Shown piece by piece: positions 44,953-54,407 of a stretch of DNA of 64,000 bases. Source of the DNA: Synechococcus sp. A18-25c (GTDB lineage: Bacteria > Cyanobacteriota > Cyanobacteriia > PCC-6307 > Cyanobiaceae); the NCBI RefSeq assembly GCF_014280035.1, contig NZ_CP047957.1, positions 310,001-374,000 of the forward strand, given 5' to 3'. The translations under genes were made by a program, and so were the position numbers. The first letter of the stretch is position 1. Each line of letters starts with the position of its first letter. The notes under the pieces were generated by a model. The model had not been told where the DNA came from and searched no databases. It saw only the letters and a program-made list of their open reading frames with translations.

Positions 44953-46406
44953 GTGGGTTGGCCTGATACCTGGTTGGAGTAGTAATCCATCGCTGCGCGG
45001 AGCGCCGCCCCGGGTTCGGCAATTGAAGGACCTGTCTCAGGAGCCATCGGGAACGCAGCATCCGGTGAATCAAGCCCCATGTGCTGGCTGGGCATGCCTG
45101 TGAGAAGCATGGAGGCGCGAGCCTGTGACACCACAGCAAACATCCACTTCACCAAGAGTGTGACTCGGTTTTCACGGGTGGGCATGAAGGCCAGGTGGGC
45201 TGCGGCCCAAAGCAGCCAGCCGATGCCGCCTTTGAATTTCAAGCCTCGCAGGTCAGCGACGGCATCGATGCGGTCGAGCACTGCCATGCTGCCGAAATCA
45301 AACCAACTGAAGCTGGGCCGTGTCGTGCCGGCCACGATGGCGGCGATGTCTTTGCCGACGAATCCACCAGCCTGGGTGGCCGGTCCTGCCATGCCTGGCA
45401 GCGGCTTGCCGTTTCGGGTGTGCTTGTAGCTGCAGAGGTCTCCCACCACGCGAATTTCGGGATGGCCAGCCACTGAGAAGTCGGGTTCGACCACGACGCG
45501 CCCGGCTCGATCGGTCTCACAGCCGATGGCATCGGCCAGCTTGCGTCCCAGATGAGAGGGGCGCACACCTGCGGTCCAGATCACCGTGGCGGCCTGCAGG
45601 CGCTGTTCACCATTGGGTGTCCCCACAATCACCTCGCCGGGTTTCATGGCTTGCACCCGGCCTTTGAAGAGAAATTCAACGCCAAGATCGCTAAGTGAAG
45701 ACTGTGCCGCTTCGGAGAGTTCTTCCGGCATTGCGCGAAGCACTCTTTCGCCCGGATCCACCACCACGATGCGGGTGTCGGCTAGATCCAGCTGTCGGAA
45801 TTCCTTGCGCATGGCATTGCGCATCAATTCCGATGTGGCACCAGCCATCTCGCAGCCTGTAGGGCCAGCACCAACAATCACGACGGTTTGCAGGAAGCGC
45901 CGGGCCTGCGGATCGGGAGTTTGTTCGGCCTGTTCCATGGCCATCAGCAGACGACGGCGAATCTCTTCGGCGTGCTCAAGGATTTTCATCGGTGGCGCAA
46001 AGGTGCGCCAGTCCTCGTGACCGAAGTAAGTGCTGCCCGACCCCGTGGCCATCACCAGGTGGTCGTAGCTGTAGGTTTTGCCGTTGAAAACGATCTGTTG
46101 GCTGTCGGCTTTGATCTCGGTGACTTCACCAAGCAGGACCTGCACATTGCGCTGACGTCCCACCAGCTGGCGGAGCGGTGTGGCGACATCACCTCGCGAC
46201 ACCAGCCCTGTTGCCACTTGATACAACAGCGGCTGGAAAAGGTTGAAATTGCGCTTGTCGACCAGGGTGACGCGCACGTCAGCCTGCGCTAGCGCTTTGC
46301 AAGCCCGGACGCCTGCAAAGCCACCACCAACCACCACCACATGGGGAGCTTTGCGCAGGCGCTCTTCGGGTGGCTCCAGCTCGAGGAAGAAATGCTCTCC
46401 AGCCAT
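44901..46406 (-). CDS. Type II NADH dehydrogenase (NDH-2, NdbA-like)
   Basis: A 501-residue flavoprotein. The first dinucleotide fold is [18 protein letters not shown] and the second [40 protein letters not shown] is the NDH-2 quinone-site motif, and [19 protein letters not shown] with [12 protein letters not shown] completes FAD binding. NDH-2 oxidises NAD(P)H and reduces plastoquinone without pumping protons, balancing redox in thylakoid electron flow. The C-terminal 70 residues form a low-complexity extension after the membrane-associated helix. Confidence 0.9.
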   Translation of the reverse strand: MAGEHFFLELEPPEERLRKAPHVVVVGGGFAGVRACKALAQADVRVTLVDKRNFNLFQPLLYQVATGLVSRGDVATPLRQLVGRQRNVQVLLGEVTEIKADSQQIVFNGKTYSYDHLVMATGSGSTYFGHEDWRTFAPPMKILEHAEEIRRRLLMAMEQAEQTPDPQARRFLQTVVIVGAGPTGCEMAGATSELMRNAMRKEFRQLDLADTRIVVVDPGERVLRAMPEELSEAAQSSLSDLGVEFLFKGRVQAMKPGEVIVGTPNGEQRLQAATVIWTAGVRPSHLGRKLADAIGCETDRAGRVVVEPDFSVAGHPEIRVVGDLCSYKHTRNGKPLPGMAGPATQAGGFVGKDIAAIVAGTTRPSFSWFDFGSMAVLDRIDAVADLRGLKFKGGIGWLLWAAAHLAFMPTRENRVTLLVKWMFAVVSQARASMLLTGMPSQHMGLDSPDAAFPMAPETGPSIAEPGAALRAAMDYYSNQVSGQPTQTNDGGSNADSAAAIQ

Positions 46407-46486
46407 GGATGCAACGGCGGCAGGTTCGTTTGCAGCGTATGGATGCCAATCCGATTTGTCTGCGCTTTTCGCAGCACTTTCGACTT

Positions 46487-46828
46487 TCAGAGAAGTTTGA
46501 AACCTTCCAGCAGTAGCCCGTAAAGCAGACCCATTCGCGTCATGTCGAGCAGTTGCCGGCCAAGGTGACTGCGCTTGTCACGTGCCCAATGGCGCCGCAC
46601 TCGCACCATTACTTCCATCAACCCCACGCTGAGCATGGCGGCCACGGGATCCATCAGACCCAGGCTGCCTGAGATTGAGGCAATCCCGTTTCCAATCATG
46701 AAACTGCCGGTCAGTGCAATCAGCAGTAAAGACGCGCGTCTCCAGGGATTGGTGGCCCACAGATCCAATCGGGTCAACGCGTCGCCGACGCTGCGCTGCA
46801 GACGGGTGGATTGGAGGCGTGCTGTCAC
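46487..46828 (-). CDS. Ycf20 family protein (DUF565)
   Basis: A 113-residue protein. RLDLWATNPWRRASLLLIAL starts the domain, then GNGIASISGSLGLMDPVAAM with two transmembrane helices (about residues 30-50 and 58-78), and a basic VRVRRHWARDKRSH segment. This is the plastid/cyanobacterial Ycf20 pattern; plant relatives are linked to non-photochemical quenching. It lies 80 bases upstream of the NDH-2 gene on the same strand. Confidence 0.85.
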   Translation of the reverse strand: MTARLQSTRLQRSVGDALTRLDLWATNPWRRASLLLIALTGSFMIGNGIASISGSLGLMDPVAAMLSVGLMEVMVRVRRHWARDKRSHLGRQLLDMTRMGLLYGLLLEGFKLL

Positions 46829-46966
46829 TCGAAATCTCCCCCACGAAAGGGGCAGGGAGGACGACCGATGATCCCCATCACCCGGCCCGCGACCCTGCCT
46901 CCAAATGTATACACCATTTGTGGCGTGTTTGCCTTTATCAAGCGCTACATATTGGGGCTTTTTATG

Positions 46967-46991
46967 AAAAAAGCTCGGAGAATGTCCGAGC
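46967..46991 (-). terminator. Intrinsic terminator, minus strand
   Basis: A perfect 7-base stem GCTCGGA (46973-46979) with TCCGAGC (46985-46991) and a 5-base loop. On the minus strand it is followed by TTTTTT (complement of 46972-46967). It lies 65 bases past the stop of the small gene at 47056 and closes the short-gene cluster before ycf20. Confidence 0.82.
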
Positions 46992-47055
46992 CGGATGATG
47001 GGGACTGGCGAAGGAAAGCCTGAACAGTCCTCTCTTGCAAGGGGTTATTTCCGGA

Positions 47056-47256
47056 TCAGTCAGATTCGGCCTTGGCTTTGCGGGAGCTCTTGCCTTCAAG
47101 AAGTTCAAGTAACGCTTCCATCTGCGCCATCACACCACGCACCTCTCCGGCTTCTGGCAGCAGACCGTCTTCCATCACGCCTTGATGCATTTCGCGCAGT
47201 TCCTGGCGGATGTAACGCAGGTGGCTGACCACCTGTTCGCGTTTCGACTGAGACAT
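47056..47256 (-). CDS. Small conserved helical protein, unknown
   Basis: A 66-residue protein from ATG 47256 (MSQSKREQVVSHLRYIRQEL), mostly one or two amphipathic helices rich in E, R and L, with a basic Lys/Arg end (GKSSRKAKAESD). The frame is open to an ATG at 47274, but the downstream start gives a cleaner N-terminus. No family is recognised. It is followed by an intrinsic terminator and preceded on the same strand by two other small genes, forming a short operon after tRNA-Ala. Confidence 0.65.
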   Translation of the reverse strand: MSQSKREQVVSHLRYIRQELREMHQGVMEDGLLPEAGEVRGVMAQMEALLELLEGKSSRKAKAESD

Positions 47257-47322
47257 CAATCGTGGCTTTCTCAACCTCTCTTTTACCGCATGGCCTGAAC
47301 CTGAGGCCTCATCGGCTGAACA

Positions 47323-47475
47323 TCAGCGGCGCGCCAGCCCTCCAGCCAGCAGAATCAGCCCGTAGGTGAGCAGTGCCGACGGGCGCATCAGCACAGACAA
47401 AAAGGTGGTCATCGTCAACGCGCTCAGCAGCACCGGTCGGATCGAACGTCGGTAGCCGTTCAGAAAGCGTGCCAT
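47323..47475 (-). CDS. 50-residue membrane protein
   Basis: MARFLNGYRRSIRPVLLSAL at the start carries a basic N-terminus, followed by two hydrophobic stretches (about residues 14-28 and 33-48) and an Arg-Arg end. It starts three bases after the PCP_red-domain stop, so it is likely translated from the same transcript. It is too short for confident family assignment, and the function is unknown. Confidence 0.55.
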   Translation of the reverse strand: MARFLNGYRRSIRPVLLSALTMTTFLSVLMRPSALLTYGLILLAGGLARR

Positions 47476-47478
47476 CAC

Positions 47479-47640
47479 TCAGCGTTGTGCAAATTGTGCG
47501 CGTGCTTCGGCGTAAAAAGCAGCATCGATGCATTCGAGCTGACGTTCTTTTGCCAAGGATTCGATTCTCCGCCGTACGGCGGGACGCACGAAGAAAGGAA
47601 CTTCTTTGAGTGATTTTTCCGCTTCAGCGCTCCAGTTCAC
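47479..47640 (-). CDS. Stand-alone PCP_red-type domain protein
   Basis: A 53-residue protein from GTG 47640 (an in-frame stop lies directly upstream, so this is the only start). WSAEAEKSLKEVPFFVRPAV continuing RRRIESLAKER matches the C-terminal domain of light-independent protochlorophyllide reductase subunit B (W-x2-A-x8-PFFVR-x4-R-x2-E). Here it exists on its own rather than fused to ChlB. Stand-alone versions occur in cyanobacteria; the role is unknown but plausibly tied to chlorophyll synthesis. Confidence 0.78.
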   Translation of the reverse strand: MNWSAEAEKSLKEVPFFVRPAVRRRIESLAKERQLECIDAAFYAEARAQFAQR

Positions 47641-47660
47641 TCAACTTCAGTCAACCACGA

Positions 47661-47733
47661 TGGAGAATAGGGGATTCGAACCCCTGACCTCTGCGGTGCG
47701 ATCGCAGCGCTCTACCAACTGAGCTAATTCCCC
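47661..47733 (-). tRNA. tRNA-Ala (anticodon CGC)
   Basis: A complete cloverleaf on the minus strand: acceptor GGGGAAT with ATTCTCC, D arm GCTCAGTTGGTAGAGC, anticodon stem CTGCG/CGCAG around loop ATCGCAC (CGC at 34-36), and T arm CAGGGGTTCGAATCCCCTA. The discriminator is A; CCA is not encoded. It reads GCG. Confidence 0.96.
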
Positions 47734-47804
47734 GCGCTGCGCAACTTAGCGCCTGTGTTCGTGATCTTCTGGAGGCAGGATGGACACAAGTTCCAACGTT
47801 TTGG

Positions 47805-48008
47805 ATGCCAATTTCACCGGAGCGACTGGCCGCCTTTGATGAAGCCTCGGTGGCCACGTTGGCCCGTCGTCTTGAAGATGACGACTATCCGACGCCGTTT
47901 GAGGGTCTCGGTGATTGGCATCTGCTGAGGGCGCTTGCGATTCACCGTCCGGAACTCACGGCTCCTTATGTCCATCTGATTGATCAGGAGCCCTTCGACG
48001 AGGACTGA
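47805..48008 (+). CDS. DUF2555 family protein
   Basis: A 67-residue acidic protein: MPISPERLAAFDEASVATLA, then RRLEDDDYPTPFEGLGDWHL and LRALAIHRPELTAPYVHLID. The DDYPTPFEGLGDWHLLRA core matches the small cyanobacterial DUF2555 family, function unknown. It precedes coaBC by two bases on the same strand, so the two are probably co-transcribed. Confidence 0.8.
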   Translation: MPISPERLAAFDEASVATLARRLEDDDYPTPFEGLGDWHLLRALAIHRPELTAPYVHLIDQEPFDED

Positions 48009-48010
48009 AA

Positions 48011-49273
48011 ATGGAGGGTCTGCTCAAGGGGCGAAGGGTTCTGGTAGCGGCCAGTGGGAGCATTGCCGCCGTGAAGACGCCGCTGCTGGTCAGCGCGCTG
48101 GTGAAGGCCGGTGCTGAGGTGCGTTGTGTCGTCACTAAAAGCGCTGCCGAGCTGGTTAGCCCACTGGCCTTGGCCACCCTCAGCCGTCAGCCCTGCTTGC
48201 AGGATTCCGACCAGTGGGATGCCGCCAGACCCCGGCCTCTGCACATCGAATTGGCGGAATGGTCCGAGCTGGTGATCGTTGCTCCTCTGAGTGCGTCATC
48301 GCTGGCCCGTTGGGTTCATGGGGATGGCGAGGGCTTGCTGGCCAGTCTTTTGTTGGCCTGTGAATGCCCCGTGCTGGCTGCAGCCGCCATGAACACCGCG
48401 ATGTGGCAGCACCCTGCCGTGCAGCGCAACTGGCATCTATTGCAACAGGACCCTCGCGTGTTGCCTCTGCAGCCTGAGGGTGGGTTGCTGGCGTGTGATC
48501 GGATTGGCACCGGCCGGATGGCGGATCCAGGTCAGATCGAATTGGCTGCAGCCAGTGCCCTTCTTCAGACGGATGCGGAGGGCAGCATCGCCCGAGATTG
48601 GCAAGGACGCCATGTGTTGGTGAGTGCCGGTCCAACGCAAGAAGGCCTGGATGGCGTTCGTGTGTTGTCCAATCGCAGCAGTGGCCGAATGGGGGTTCTG
48701 ATGGCTCAGGCCGCTCGCCTGCGGGGTGCCAGCGTTGATTTGGTGCACGGCCCGCTGCAAGTGCCTGTCTCCTGGCTGGAGGGGTTGCGATGCCATCCGG
48801 TGCAGTCGAGCGCGGCGATGGGTGACTGCCTGGATCAGCTACAGCCCTCCGCAGATACCGTGTTGATGTGTGCGGCTGTTGCGGATCTTCGACGTGTTGA
48901 GCCCGAGGGGAGCGTTGATCCCAAGATGTCCAAAGATCAGCTCCTGCAAGCGATGGAGAGTGGCTGGGAGCTGGTCCCTGATCTGCTCGGGCAGTTGGCG
49001 GGCAGGCGCCCCGAAGGTCAGCTCGTGCTGGGTTTCGCTGCTTTGGCTGGTTCCGAAGAGCACTTGCTGTCCCGTGGTCGTGAAAAGTTGCTCTCGAAAG
49101 GGTGTGATTTGTTGATGGTCAATCCAATCGATCGTCCCGGCCAGGGCCTTGAGAGTTCTCAAAACGGTGGCTGGCTGCTCGGACCTGCCGAGGAGATCGA
49201 GGCGTGCCCGCCACAACACAAGCTCGAGCTTGCACACCATTTGCTGAATTGCCTGCGGAGATTGGCGGCTTAG
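48011..49273 (+). CDS. coaBC: Bifunctional phosphopantothenoylcysteine decarboxylase / phosphopantothenate-cysteine ligase
   Basis: A 420-residue protein. The N-terminal flavoprotein decarboxylase domain (about 1-180) shows VAASGSIAAVKTPLLVSALV and AAAMNTAMWQHPAVQ (substrate-binding PAMN-type motif). The C-terminal ligase domain (about 195-420) begins GRHVLVSAGPTQEGLDGVRV with SNRSSGRMG and later AAVADLRRVEPE and KMSKDQ. Together they make 4'-phosphopantetheine for coenzyme A. Its stop overlaps the convergent small gene by four bases. Confidence 0.94.
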   Translation: MEGLLKGRRVLVAASGSIAAVKTPLLVSALVKAGAEVRCVVTKSAAELVSPLALATLSRQPCLQDSDQWDAARPRPLHIELAEWSELVIVAPLSASSLARWVHGDGEGLLASLLLACECPVLAAAAMNTAMWQHPAVQRNWHLLQQDPRVLPLQPEGGLLACDRIGTGRMADPGQIELAAASALLQTDAEGSIARDWQGRHVLVSAGPTQEGLDGVRVLSNRSSGRMGVLMAQAARLRGASVDLVHGPLQVPVSWLEGLRCHPVQSSAAMGDCLDQLQPSADTVLMCAAVADLRRVEPEGSVDPKMSKDQLLQAMESGWELVPDLLGQLAGRRPEGQLVLGFAALAGSEEHLLSRGREKLLSKGCDLLMVNPIDRPGQGLESSQNGGWLLGPAEEIEACPPQHKLELAHHLLNCLRRLAA

Positions 49274-49590
49274 GCAGCCATATCGGCGGGACCTTGATCA
49301 AGAAGATCAATAAACGTTCGCAACTGCAGCCGCGGGATGTAGGGCCACCCTCCGCTGCGTTCCATGGTCTGTAGCAGTCCGAACAGCTTCTGGCGATCTT
49401 CTGGAAGGCTGGCCCGGAAAGCACCGTCTTGAATCTCCCGATGCAGTGCTTCGAGATTCCGCAGCAGCATCAGCAATGTTTCTGGATCACCCTGGTGCTC
49501 TTCAGACAGATCGCGAAGCTGATCCAGCATTGGCTGCAGCGTGTCGTGAATGGATTGGGCGCCGTTGCTCTCCACTAGAGAACGCTTCAC
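49270..49590 (-). CDS. Conserved hypothetical protein
   Basis: A 106-residue, predominantly helical, acidic soluble protein (HDTLQPMLDQLRDLSEEHQG near the start; GWPYIPRLQLRTFIDLLDQG near the end). No catalytic motif or family is recognised. It is encoded between coaBC and psbO, convergent with the former and divergent from the latter (104 bases between starts). Confidence 0.65.
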   Translation of the reverse strand: MKRSLVESNGAQSIHDTLQPMLDQLRDLSEEHQGDPETLLMLLRNLEALHREIQDGAFRASLPEDRQKLFGLLQTMERSGGWPYIPRLQLRTFIDLLDQGPADMAA

Positions 49591-49694
49591 GTTGTTGAGA
49601 CGTGCGAAAGGCTAGCCGGTACGGCCGTTTGCCCCTTGTAGGATCCGCAAAACCGGTGGATACCGACATCGTCCGGCCTTTGGGCTTCTCCTCC

Positions 49695-50516
49695 ATGCGC
49701 TTCCGTCCTTTGCTGGCCCTGGTGCTGGCTTTCTGTCTCACCTTCGTGACCGCCTGCAGTGGCGGTGCCAAGGCTGTTGAACGTTCCAACGTCACGTACG
49801 ACGACATCCGCAACACAGGCAAGGCCAATGATTGCCCCACCCTGTCTGAATCGGCGCGTGGCTCGATCGCTCTGACCCCTGGCAGCGCTTACGAGTTGCG
49901 TGGCATTTGCATGCATCCAACCCAAGTGTTCGTGAAGGGTGAGCCTGCCAACAAGCGTCAAGAAGCCCAGTTCGTTGAGGGCAAAATCCTGACGCGCTAC
50001 ACCTCCAGCCTTGATGAGGTCTATGGCTCGCTCGTCGTGGGCGAGAACGGCATCGCCTTCCAGGAAGAGGGTGGCATCGATTTCCAGCCCATCACGGTTC
50101 TGGTTCCCGGCGGTGAGGAGTATCCCTTCACCTTCTCCAGCAAGAATTTGCAGGCTGAAGCTGAAGGTGCTGCGATCACCACCAGCACAGACTTCGAGGG
50201 CACTTACCGCACCCCCAGTTATCGCACCAGCAACTTCATCGATCCCAAGGGACGTGCCCTGACCACAGGCGTTGACTACCCCCAGGGTCTGATTGGCCTG
50301 GGAGGTGACTACAAGGAGCTTGAGACTGAAAACGTCAAGCGCTACATCGATGGCCAGGGCGTGATGAGTCTGTCCATCACCAAAGTGGATCCAGAAACCG
50401 GAGAATTTGCCGGTGTGTTCTCAGCCATTCAGCCTTCCGACTCCGACATGGGTGGTCGTGAAATCGTTGACGTGAAGATCAACGGTGAGCTGTTTGGTCG
50501 TCTGGAAGAGGCCTAA
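49695..50516 (+). CDS. psbO: Photosystem II manganese-stabilising protein PsbO
   Basis: A 273-residue protein from ATG 49695. The signal peptide ends in FVTACSGG, which reads as a lipobox, so the protein may be processed as a lumenal lipoprotein. Mature features include LTYDDI-like NVTYDDIRNTGKANDCPTLS and the Cys pair formed with GICMHPTQVFVK, KILTRYTSSLDEVYGS and GVDYPQGLIGLGGD. PsbO shields and stabilises the Mn4CaO5 cluster on the lumen side. The frame is open to 49602, but the signal peptide fixes the start. A strong terminator follows. Confidence 0.96.
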   Translation: MRFRPLLALVLAFCLTFVTACSGGAKAVERSNVTYDDIRNTGKANDCPTLSESARGSIALTPGSAYELRGICMHPTQVFVKGEPANKRQEAQFVEGKILTRYTSSLDEVYGSLVVGENGIAFQEEGGIDFQPITVLVPGGEEYPFTFSSKNLQAEAEGAAITTSTDFEGTYRTPSYRTSNFIDPKGRALTTGVDYPQGLIGLGGDYKELETENVKRYIDGQGVMSLSITKVDPETGEFAGVFSAIQPSDSDMGGREIVDVKINGELFGRLEEA

Positions 50517-50560
50517 TCGCACGCCGAGTTGATCCATCCCTAGTGATGGGTTTTCGGCAG

Positions 50561-50583
50561 AGGGGGGCATGGCCCCCCTTTTT
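50561..50583 (+). terminator. Intrinsic terminator of psbO
   Basis: GGGGGGC (50562-50568) pairs with GCCCCCC (50572-50578) across an ATG triloop, extended by A50561-T50579, and runs directly into TTTTT. It lies 45 bases after the psbO stop and about 80 bases before the sat start, separating the two transcripts. Confidence 0.9.
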
Positions 50584-50661
50584 AATGTCTTGGTGTCGGA
50601 TGTCAGCCTTCACGCTGCGGTCTGGGAGAATCGCGCCGATATCCATCCGCTCCGGCCTGCC

Positions 50662-51828
50662 ATGACCGCCAGCACCTCTGCTTCAAAGACCGGTGTGATC
50701 GCCCCCTACGGCGGCACGCTCGTTGATCTCATGGCGCCGGAGGCTGACCGGACCGTCGTGAAGGCCTCGGCGACCAAAACCATGGAGTGTTCTGATCGCA
50801 ATGCCTGCGACGTGGAGCTGCTGACGGTCGGTGGTTTCTCGCCCCTGCGTGGGTTCATGCACGAGGAGGACTATGACGCGGTGGTCAGCGGCCATCGTCT
50901 GGCCTCAGGTCAGCTGTTTGGTTTGCCGATCGTCATGGACACCGACCGCGAGGACGTGGGCGTGGGCGACAAGCTGCTGCTTACCTACAAGGGTCAGGAT
51001 CTCGCTGTTCTTTGCGTGGAGGACAAATGGGAGCCCAACAAGGTCGCTGAAGCACAGGGGTGTTACGGCACAACGTCGATCGAACATCCGGCGGTGCGAA
51101 TGATCACGATGGAGCGCAAGCGTTTCTATCTCGGAGGCAGCGTTCAAGGTCTTGAGCTTCCCCAACGCGTTTTCCCTTGCAAAACCCCTGCTGAAGTGCG
51201 TGCCGGTCTTCCTGATGGCGAAGACGTTGTGGCGTTCCAGTGCCGCAACCCCATTCACCGCGCCCACTACGAACTCTTTACGCGTGCGCTGCACGCCCAG
51301 AACGTCAGTGAGAACGCCGTTGTGCTGGTGCACCCCACCTGTGGTCCCACCCAGCAGGACGACATCCCTGGCGCTGTTCGCTTCCAGACCTATGAGCGCC
51401 TTGCAGCGGAAGTAAATAACGACAGCATCCGCTGGGCCTATCTGCCCTACGCGATGCACATGGCAGGTCCGCGTGAGGCTCTGCAGCACATGATCATCCG
51501 CCGCAACTATGGCTGCACGCACTTCATCATCGGCCGAGACATGGCCGGCTGTAAGTCGTCCCTCAGCGGCGACGACTTCTATGGCCCCTACGACGCGCAG
51601 AACTTCGCCAAGGAGTGTGCGCCTGAGCTCACCATGGAGACCGTGCCTTCGCTCAACCTCGTGTACACCGAGGAGGAGGGATACGTCACCGCTGAGCACG
51701 CTGAAGCCCGTGGGCTGCATGTGAAAAAACTCAGCGGTACCCAGTTCCGCAAGATGCTGCGTGGTGGTGAGGAGATTCCTGAGTGGTTTGCCTTCCGCAG
51801 CGTTGTTGAAGTGCTTCGGTCCGCCTGA
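50662..51828 (+). CDS. sat: Sulfate adenylyltransferase (ATP sulfurylase)
   Basis: A 388-residue protein from ATG 50662. The active-site QCRNPIHRAHYELFTRAL (HxxH-type nucleotide motif) lies near residue 190, followed by VLVHPTCGPTQQDDIPG and the later FIIGRDMAGCKSSLSGDDFY; the C-terminal SGTQFRKMLRGGEEIPEWF is conserved. It activates sulfate to APS, the first step of assimilation and the source of PAPS that sulfotransferases need. The open frame extends upstream over the psbO terminator, which rules out the longer start. Confidence 0.95.
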   Translation: MTASTSASKTGVIAPYGGTLVDLMAPEADRTVVKASATKTMECSDRNACDVELLTVGGFSPLRGFMHEEDYDAVVSGHRLASGQLFGLPIVMDTDREDVGVGDKLLLTYKGQDLAVLCVEDKWEPNKVAEAQGCYGTTSIEHPAVRMITMERKRFYLGGSVQGLELPQRVFPCKTPAEVRAGLPDGEDVVAFQCRNPIHRAHYELFTRALHAQNVSENAVVLVHPTCGPTQQDDIPGAVRFQTYERLAAEVNNDSIRWAYLPYAMHMAGPREALQHMIIRRNYGCTHFIIGRDMAGCKSSLSGDDFYGPYDAQNFAKECAPELTMETVPSLNLVYTEEEGYVTAEHAEARGLHVKKLSGTQFRKMLRGGEEIPEWFAFRSVVEVLRSA

Positions 51829-51874
51829 GCTCTCAGGTTCCTATTAACATTCCTTCACCAGAGGCGGTAGACCC

Positions 51875-53728
51875 TTGAACAAGCGTTGGCGGAACATTGG
51901 CCTCGGGGCCTTGCTGGTGCTGGCGATCGTTGTGATCGCTCCGGCTTTCTTTGGAGGTGGCAGCGGTCCTCAACCGGAGGCTCGCTCGCTGCGCTACAGC
52001 GATTTCGTTGAGCGCGTGCAGGAGGATCAGGTCAGCAGAGTGCTGCTCTCCCCTGATCGCGGCACTGCCCAGATCGTGGAGACCGACGGTCGCCGTGCAG
52101 AGGTGAATCTTGCTCCCGACAAAGACCTCCTAAAGCTGCTCACCGACCACAACGTCGACATCGCCGTTCAGCCCTCCCGTCAGCCTGGAGCTTGGCAGCA
52201 AGCTGCCACCAGCTTGATCTTCCCCTTGCTCCTCCTTGGGGGGCTGTTCTTCCTCTTCCGTCGTGCCCAGGGCGGCGGAGGTGGCGGCAATCCCGCCATG
52301 AACTTCGGCAAGAGCAAGGCACGCGTTCAAATGGAGCCCTCAACACAAATCACCTTTGGTGATGTGGCCGGGATCGAGGGTGCCAAACTCGAACTCACGG
52401 AAGTCGTTGACTTCCTCAAAAATCCGGATCGCTTCACCGCCGTCGGAGCCAAGATTCCCAAGGGTGTGTTGTTGGTTGGCCCTCCAGGAACCGGTAAAAC
52501 TCTTCTCGCCAAAGCTGTTGCAGGAGAAGCTGGAGTTCCATTCTTCTCCATCTCGGGTTCTGAATTCGTCGAGATGTTCGTCGGTGTTGGCGCGAGCCGC
52601 GTTCGGGATCTGTTCGAGCAAGCCAAGAAAAATGCGCCCTGCATCGTCTTCATCGACGAAATCGATGCTGTCGGTCGTCAGCGTGGTGCTGGTCTCGGCG
52701 GTGGCAACGATGAGCGTGAGCAGACCCTCAACCAGCTCCTAACTGAGATGGATGGTTTCGAGGGCAACACCGGCATCATCATCGTGGCAGCCACGAACCG
52801 TCCAGACGTCCTTGATGCAGCACTGATGCGTCCCGGTCGTTTTGACCGTCAAGTGACAGTGGATCGTCCCGACTACGCCGGACGCCTCCAAATTCTCGGC
52901 GTTCATGCCCGAGGCAAAACCCTTGCCAAGGACGTGGATCTCGACAAGGTGGCGCGGCGGACGCCTGGCTACACCGGCGCCGATTTGTCCAATCTGCTCA
53001 ACGAAGCGGCCATCCTGGCGGCGCGCCGGGATCTCAGCGAAGTCAGCAACGACGAGATCAGCGATGCCATTGAGCGTGTGATGGCCGGTCCGGAGAAAAA
53101 AGACTCCGTCATGAGTGATCGCCGCAAGCGTTTGGTTGCCTATCACGAGGCCGGCCATGCCCTTGTTGGTGCCTTGATGCCCGACTACGACCCGGTTCAG
53201 AAGATCTCCATCATTCCCCGCGGCAATGCGGGAGGCCTCACGTTCTTCACTCCCAGCGAAGAACGGATGGAGTCAGGCTTGTATTCACGCACCTATCTGC
53301 AGAATCAGATGGCCGTGGCGCTCGGCGGCCGTGTGGCTGAGGAGATCGTCTATGGCGAAGATGAAGTCACCACCGGTGCTTCCAATGACCTGCAGCAGGT
53401 GGCGTCCACGGCACGGCAGATGATCACGCGGTTTGGAATGAGCGACAAACTCGGTCCGGTAGCACTTGGTCGCTCCCAGGGAGGCATGTTCTTGGGCCGC
53501 GATATCGCCGCTGAACGTGATTTCTCGGAAGACACCGCCGCCACCATTGATGAGGAAGTCTCTGAGTTGGTCGCCGTTGCCCACAAGCGTGCCACCAAGG
53601 TCCTGCTAGACAACCGCTCGGTGCTCGACGAGCTTGCCGAAATGCTCGTGGACCAAGAAACCGTCGATGCTGAGGAGTTCCAAGAGCTTCTGATTCGCAG
53701 CGATGTCCGCATTGCCGAATACGTCTGA
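51875..53728 (+). CDS. ftsH: ATP-dependent zinc metalloprotease FtsH
   Basis: A 617-residue protein from TTG 51875. Two membrane helices (about residues 8-26 and 108-127) flank a lumenal domain. The AAA domain has Walker [17 protein letters not shown] near residue 205, Walker [13 protein letters not shown] and the second region of homology [18 protein letters not shown]. The zinc site is HEAGH near residue 425. Thylakoid FtsH degrades photodamaged D1 in PSII repair; close similarity to the FtsH2 type is suggested. The stop lies 26 bases inside the next gene. Confidence 0.95.
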   Translation: MNKRWRNIGLGALLVLAIVVIAPAFFGGGSGPQPEARSLRYSDFVERVQEDQVSRVLLSPDRGTAQIVETDGRRAEVNLAPDKDLLKLLTDHNVDIAVQPSRQPGAWQQAATSLIFPLLLLGGLFFLFRRAQGGGGGGNPAMNFGKSKARVQMEPSTQITFGDVAGIEGAKLELTEVVDFLKNPDRFTAVGAKIPKGVLLVGPPGTGKTLLAKAVAGEAGVPFFSISGSEFVEMFVGVGASRVRDLFEQAKKNAPCIVFIDEIDAVGRQRGAGLGGGNDEREQTLNQLLTEMDGFEGNTGIIIVAATNRPDVLDAALMRPGRFDRQVTVDRPDYAGRLQILGVHARGKTLAKDVDLDKVARRTPGYTGADLSNLLNEAAILAARRDLSEVSNDEISDAIERVMAGPEKKDSVMSDRRKRLVAYHEAGHALVGALMPDYDPVQKISIIPRGNAGGLTFFTPSEERMESGLYSRTYLQNQMAVALGGRVAEEIVYGEDEVTTGASNDLQQVASTARQMITRFGMSDKLGPVALGRSQGGMFLGRDIAAERDFSEDTAATIDEEVSELVAVAHKRATKVLLDNRSVLDELAEMLVDQETVDAEEFQELLIRSDVRIAEYV

Positions 53729-54362
53729 TCGATCAGAGAGGTTGATTCGCAGCCTGCGTGTTCAACCTCTCTTGGTCGTTCTGCGTCCTGACGCCAACGA
53801 CTTTCAATCTGCTTTGCCTCACACCCGTCTCTGTCGTCAGCTGGATCAGCTGGCCGAGGCGGGTGTTCTTCATGTTGAGTTGGCCTGGACGGCTGATCCT
53901 GGCTGGGCCGATCTGGTGATGGATTTGAAGTGTCGTCATCCTCAGTTGCAGCTTGGTGCCGCGTCGATCACAGAGCTGTCTGCTCTCGAGCAGGTAGCCG
54001 AGCTCGACATCAGCTACGCCATGTCTCCTTTGCTGGATCCAGCGCTTCAAGACAGAGCCGTTGCGCTGGATTGCTTGCTGGTGCCAGGTGTGATGACGCC
54101 ATCCGAGATTCGCCAGGCGGCCAAGCTCGGTTGTCGTTTGGTCAAGTTGTTTCCAGCCAGCGTGCTGGGTTGTGCGTTTCGTCAGCAGATTGCTGTTCCG
54201 ATGGGTGCGCTTCCGTTCTTGATTGCAGCAGGAGGGCTGCGTGCCAAGGATCTATCTCCTTGGCTTTGCGCTGGTTATGACGCCATCGCTCTGGGGCGAA
54301 CGGTGTTTGAAGACGATCAACTGGATCCTTCGCTGGCCGCGTGGCTCAGCGATCAGTGGTGA
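53703..54362 (+). CDS. eda: KDPG/KHG-type aldolase
   Basis: A 219-residue class I aldolase. The catalytic Schiff-base Lys lies in GCRLVKLFPASVLGCAFR near residue 147; LLVVLRPDAND near the N-terminus, AELDISYAMSPLLDP and FLIAAGGLRAKDLSPWLCAG complete the TIM-barrel motifs. It would cleave 2-keto-3-deoxy-6-phosphogluconate to pyruvate and glyceraldehyde-3-phosphate (Entner-Doudoroff pathway) or related hydroxy-oxoglutarates. The substrate is inferred from the family. It overlaps ftsH by 26 bases. Confidence 0.88.
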   Translation: MSALPNTSDRSERLIRSLRVQPLLVVLRPDANDFQSALPHTRLCRQLDQLAEAGVLHVELAWTADPGWADLVMDLKCRHPQLQLGAASITELSALEQVAELDISYAMSPLLDPALQDRAVALDCLLVPGVMTPSEIRQAAKLGCRLVKLFPASVLGCAFRQQIAVPMGALPFLIAAGGLRAKDLSPWLCAGYDAIALGRTVFEDDQLDPSLAAWLSDQW

Positions 54363-54407
54363 TTGTGAGACTCATCTGCTACACCTGAGATAGATATTGC
54401 GTTGCTG

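Noticed and set aside
46868..47023. 51-codon plus-strand ORF
   Set aside because: It runs through the intrinsic terminator of the opposite strand and has no recognisable features or neighbours on its strand.
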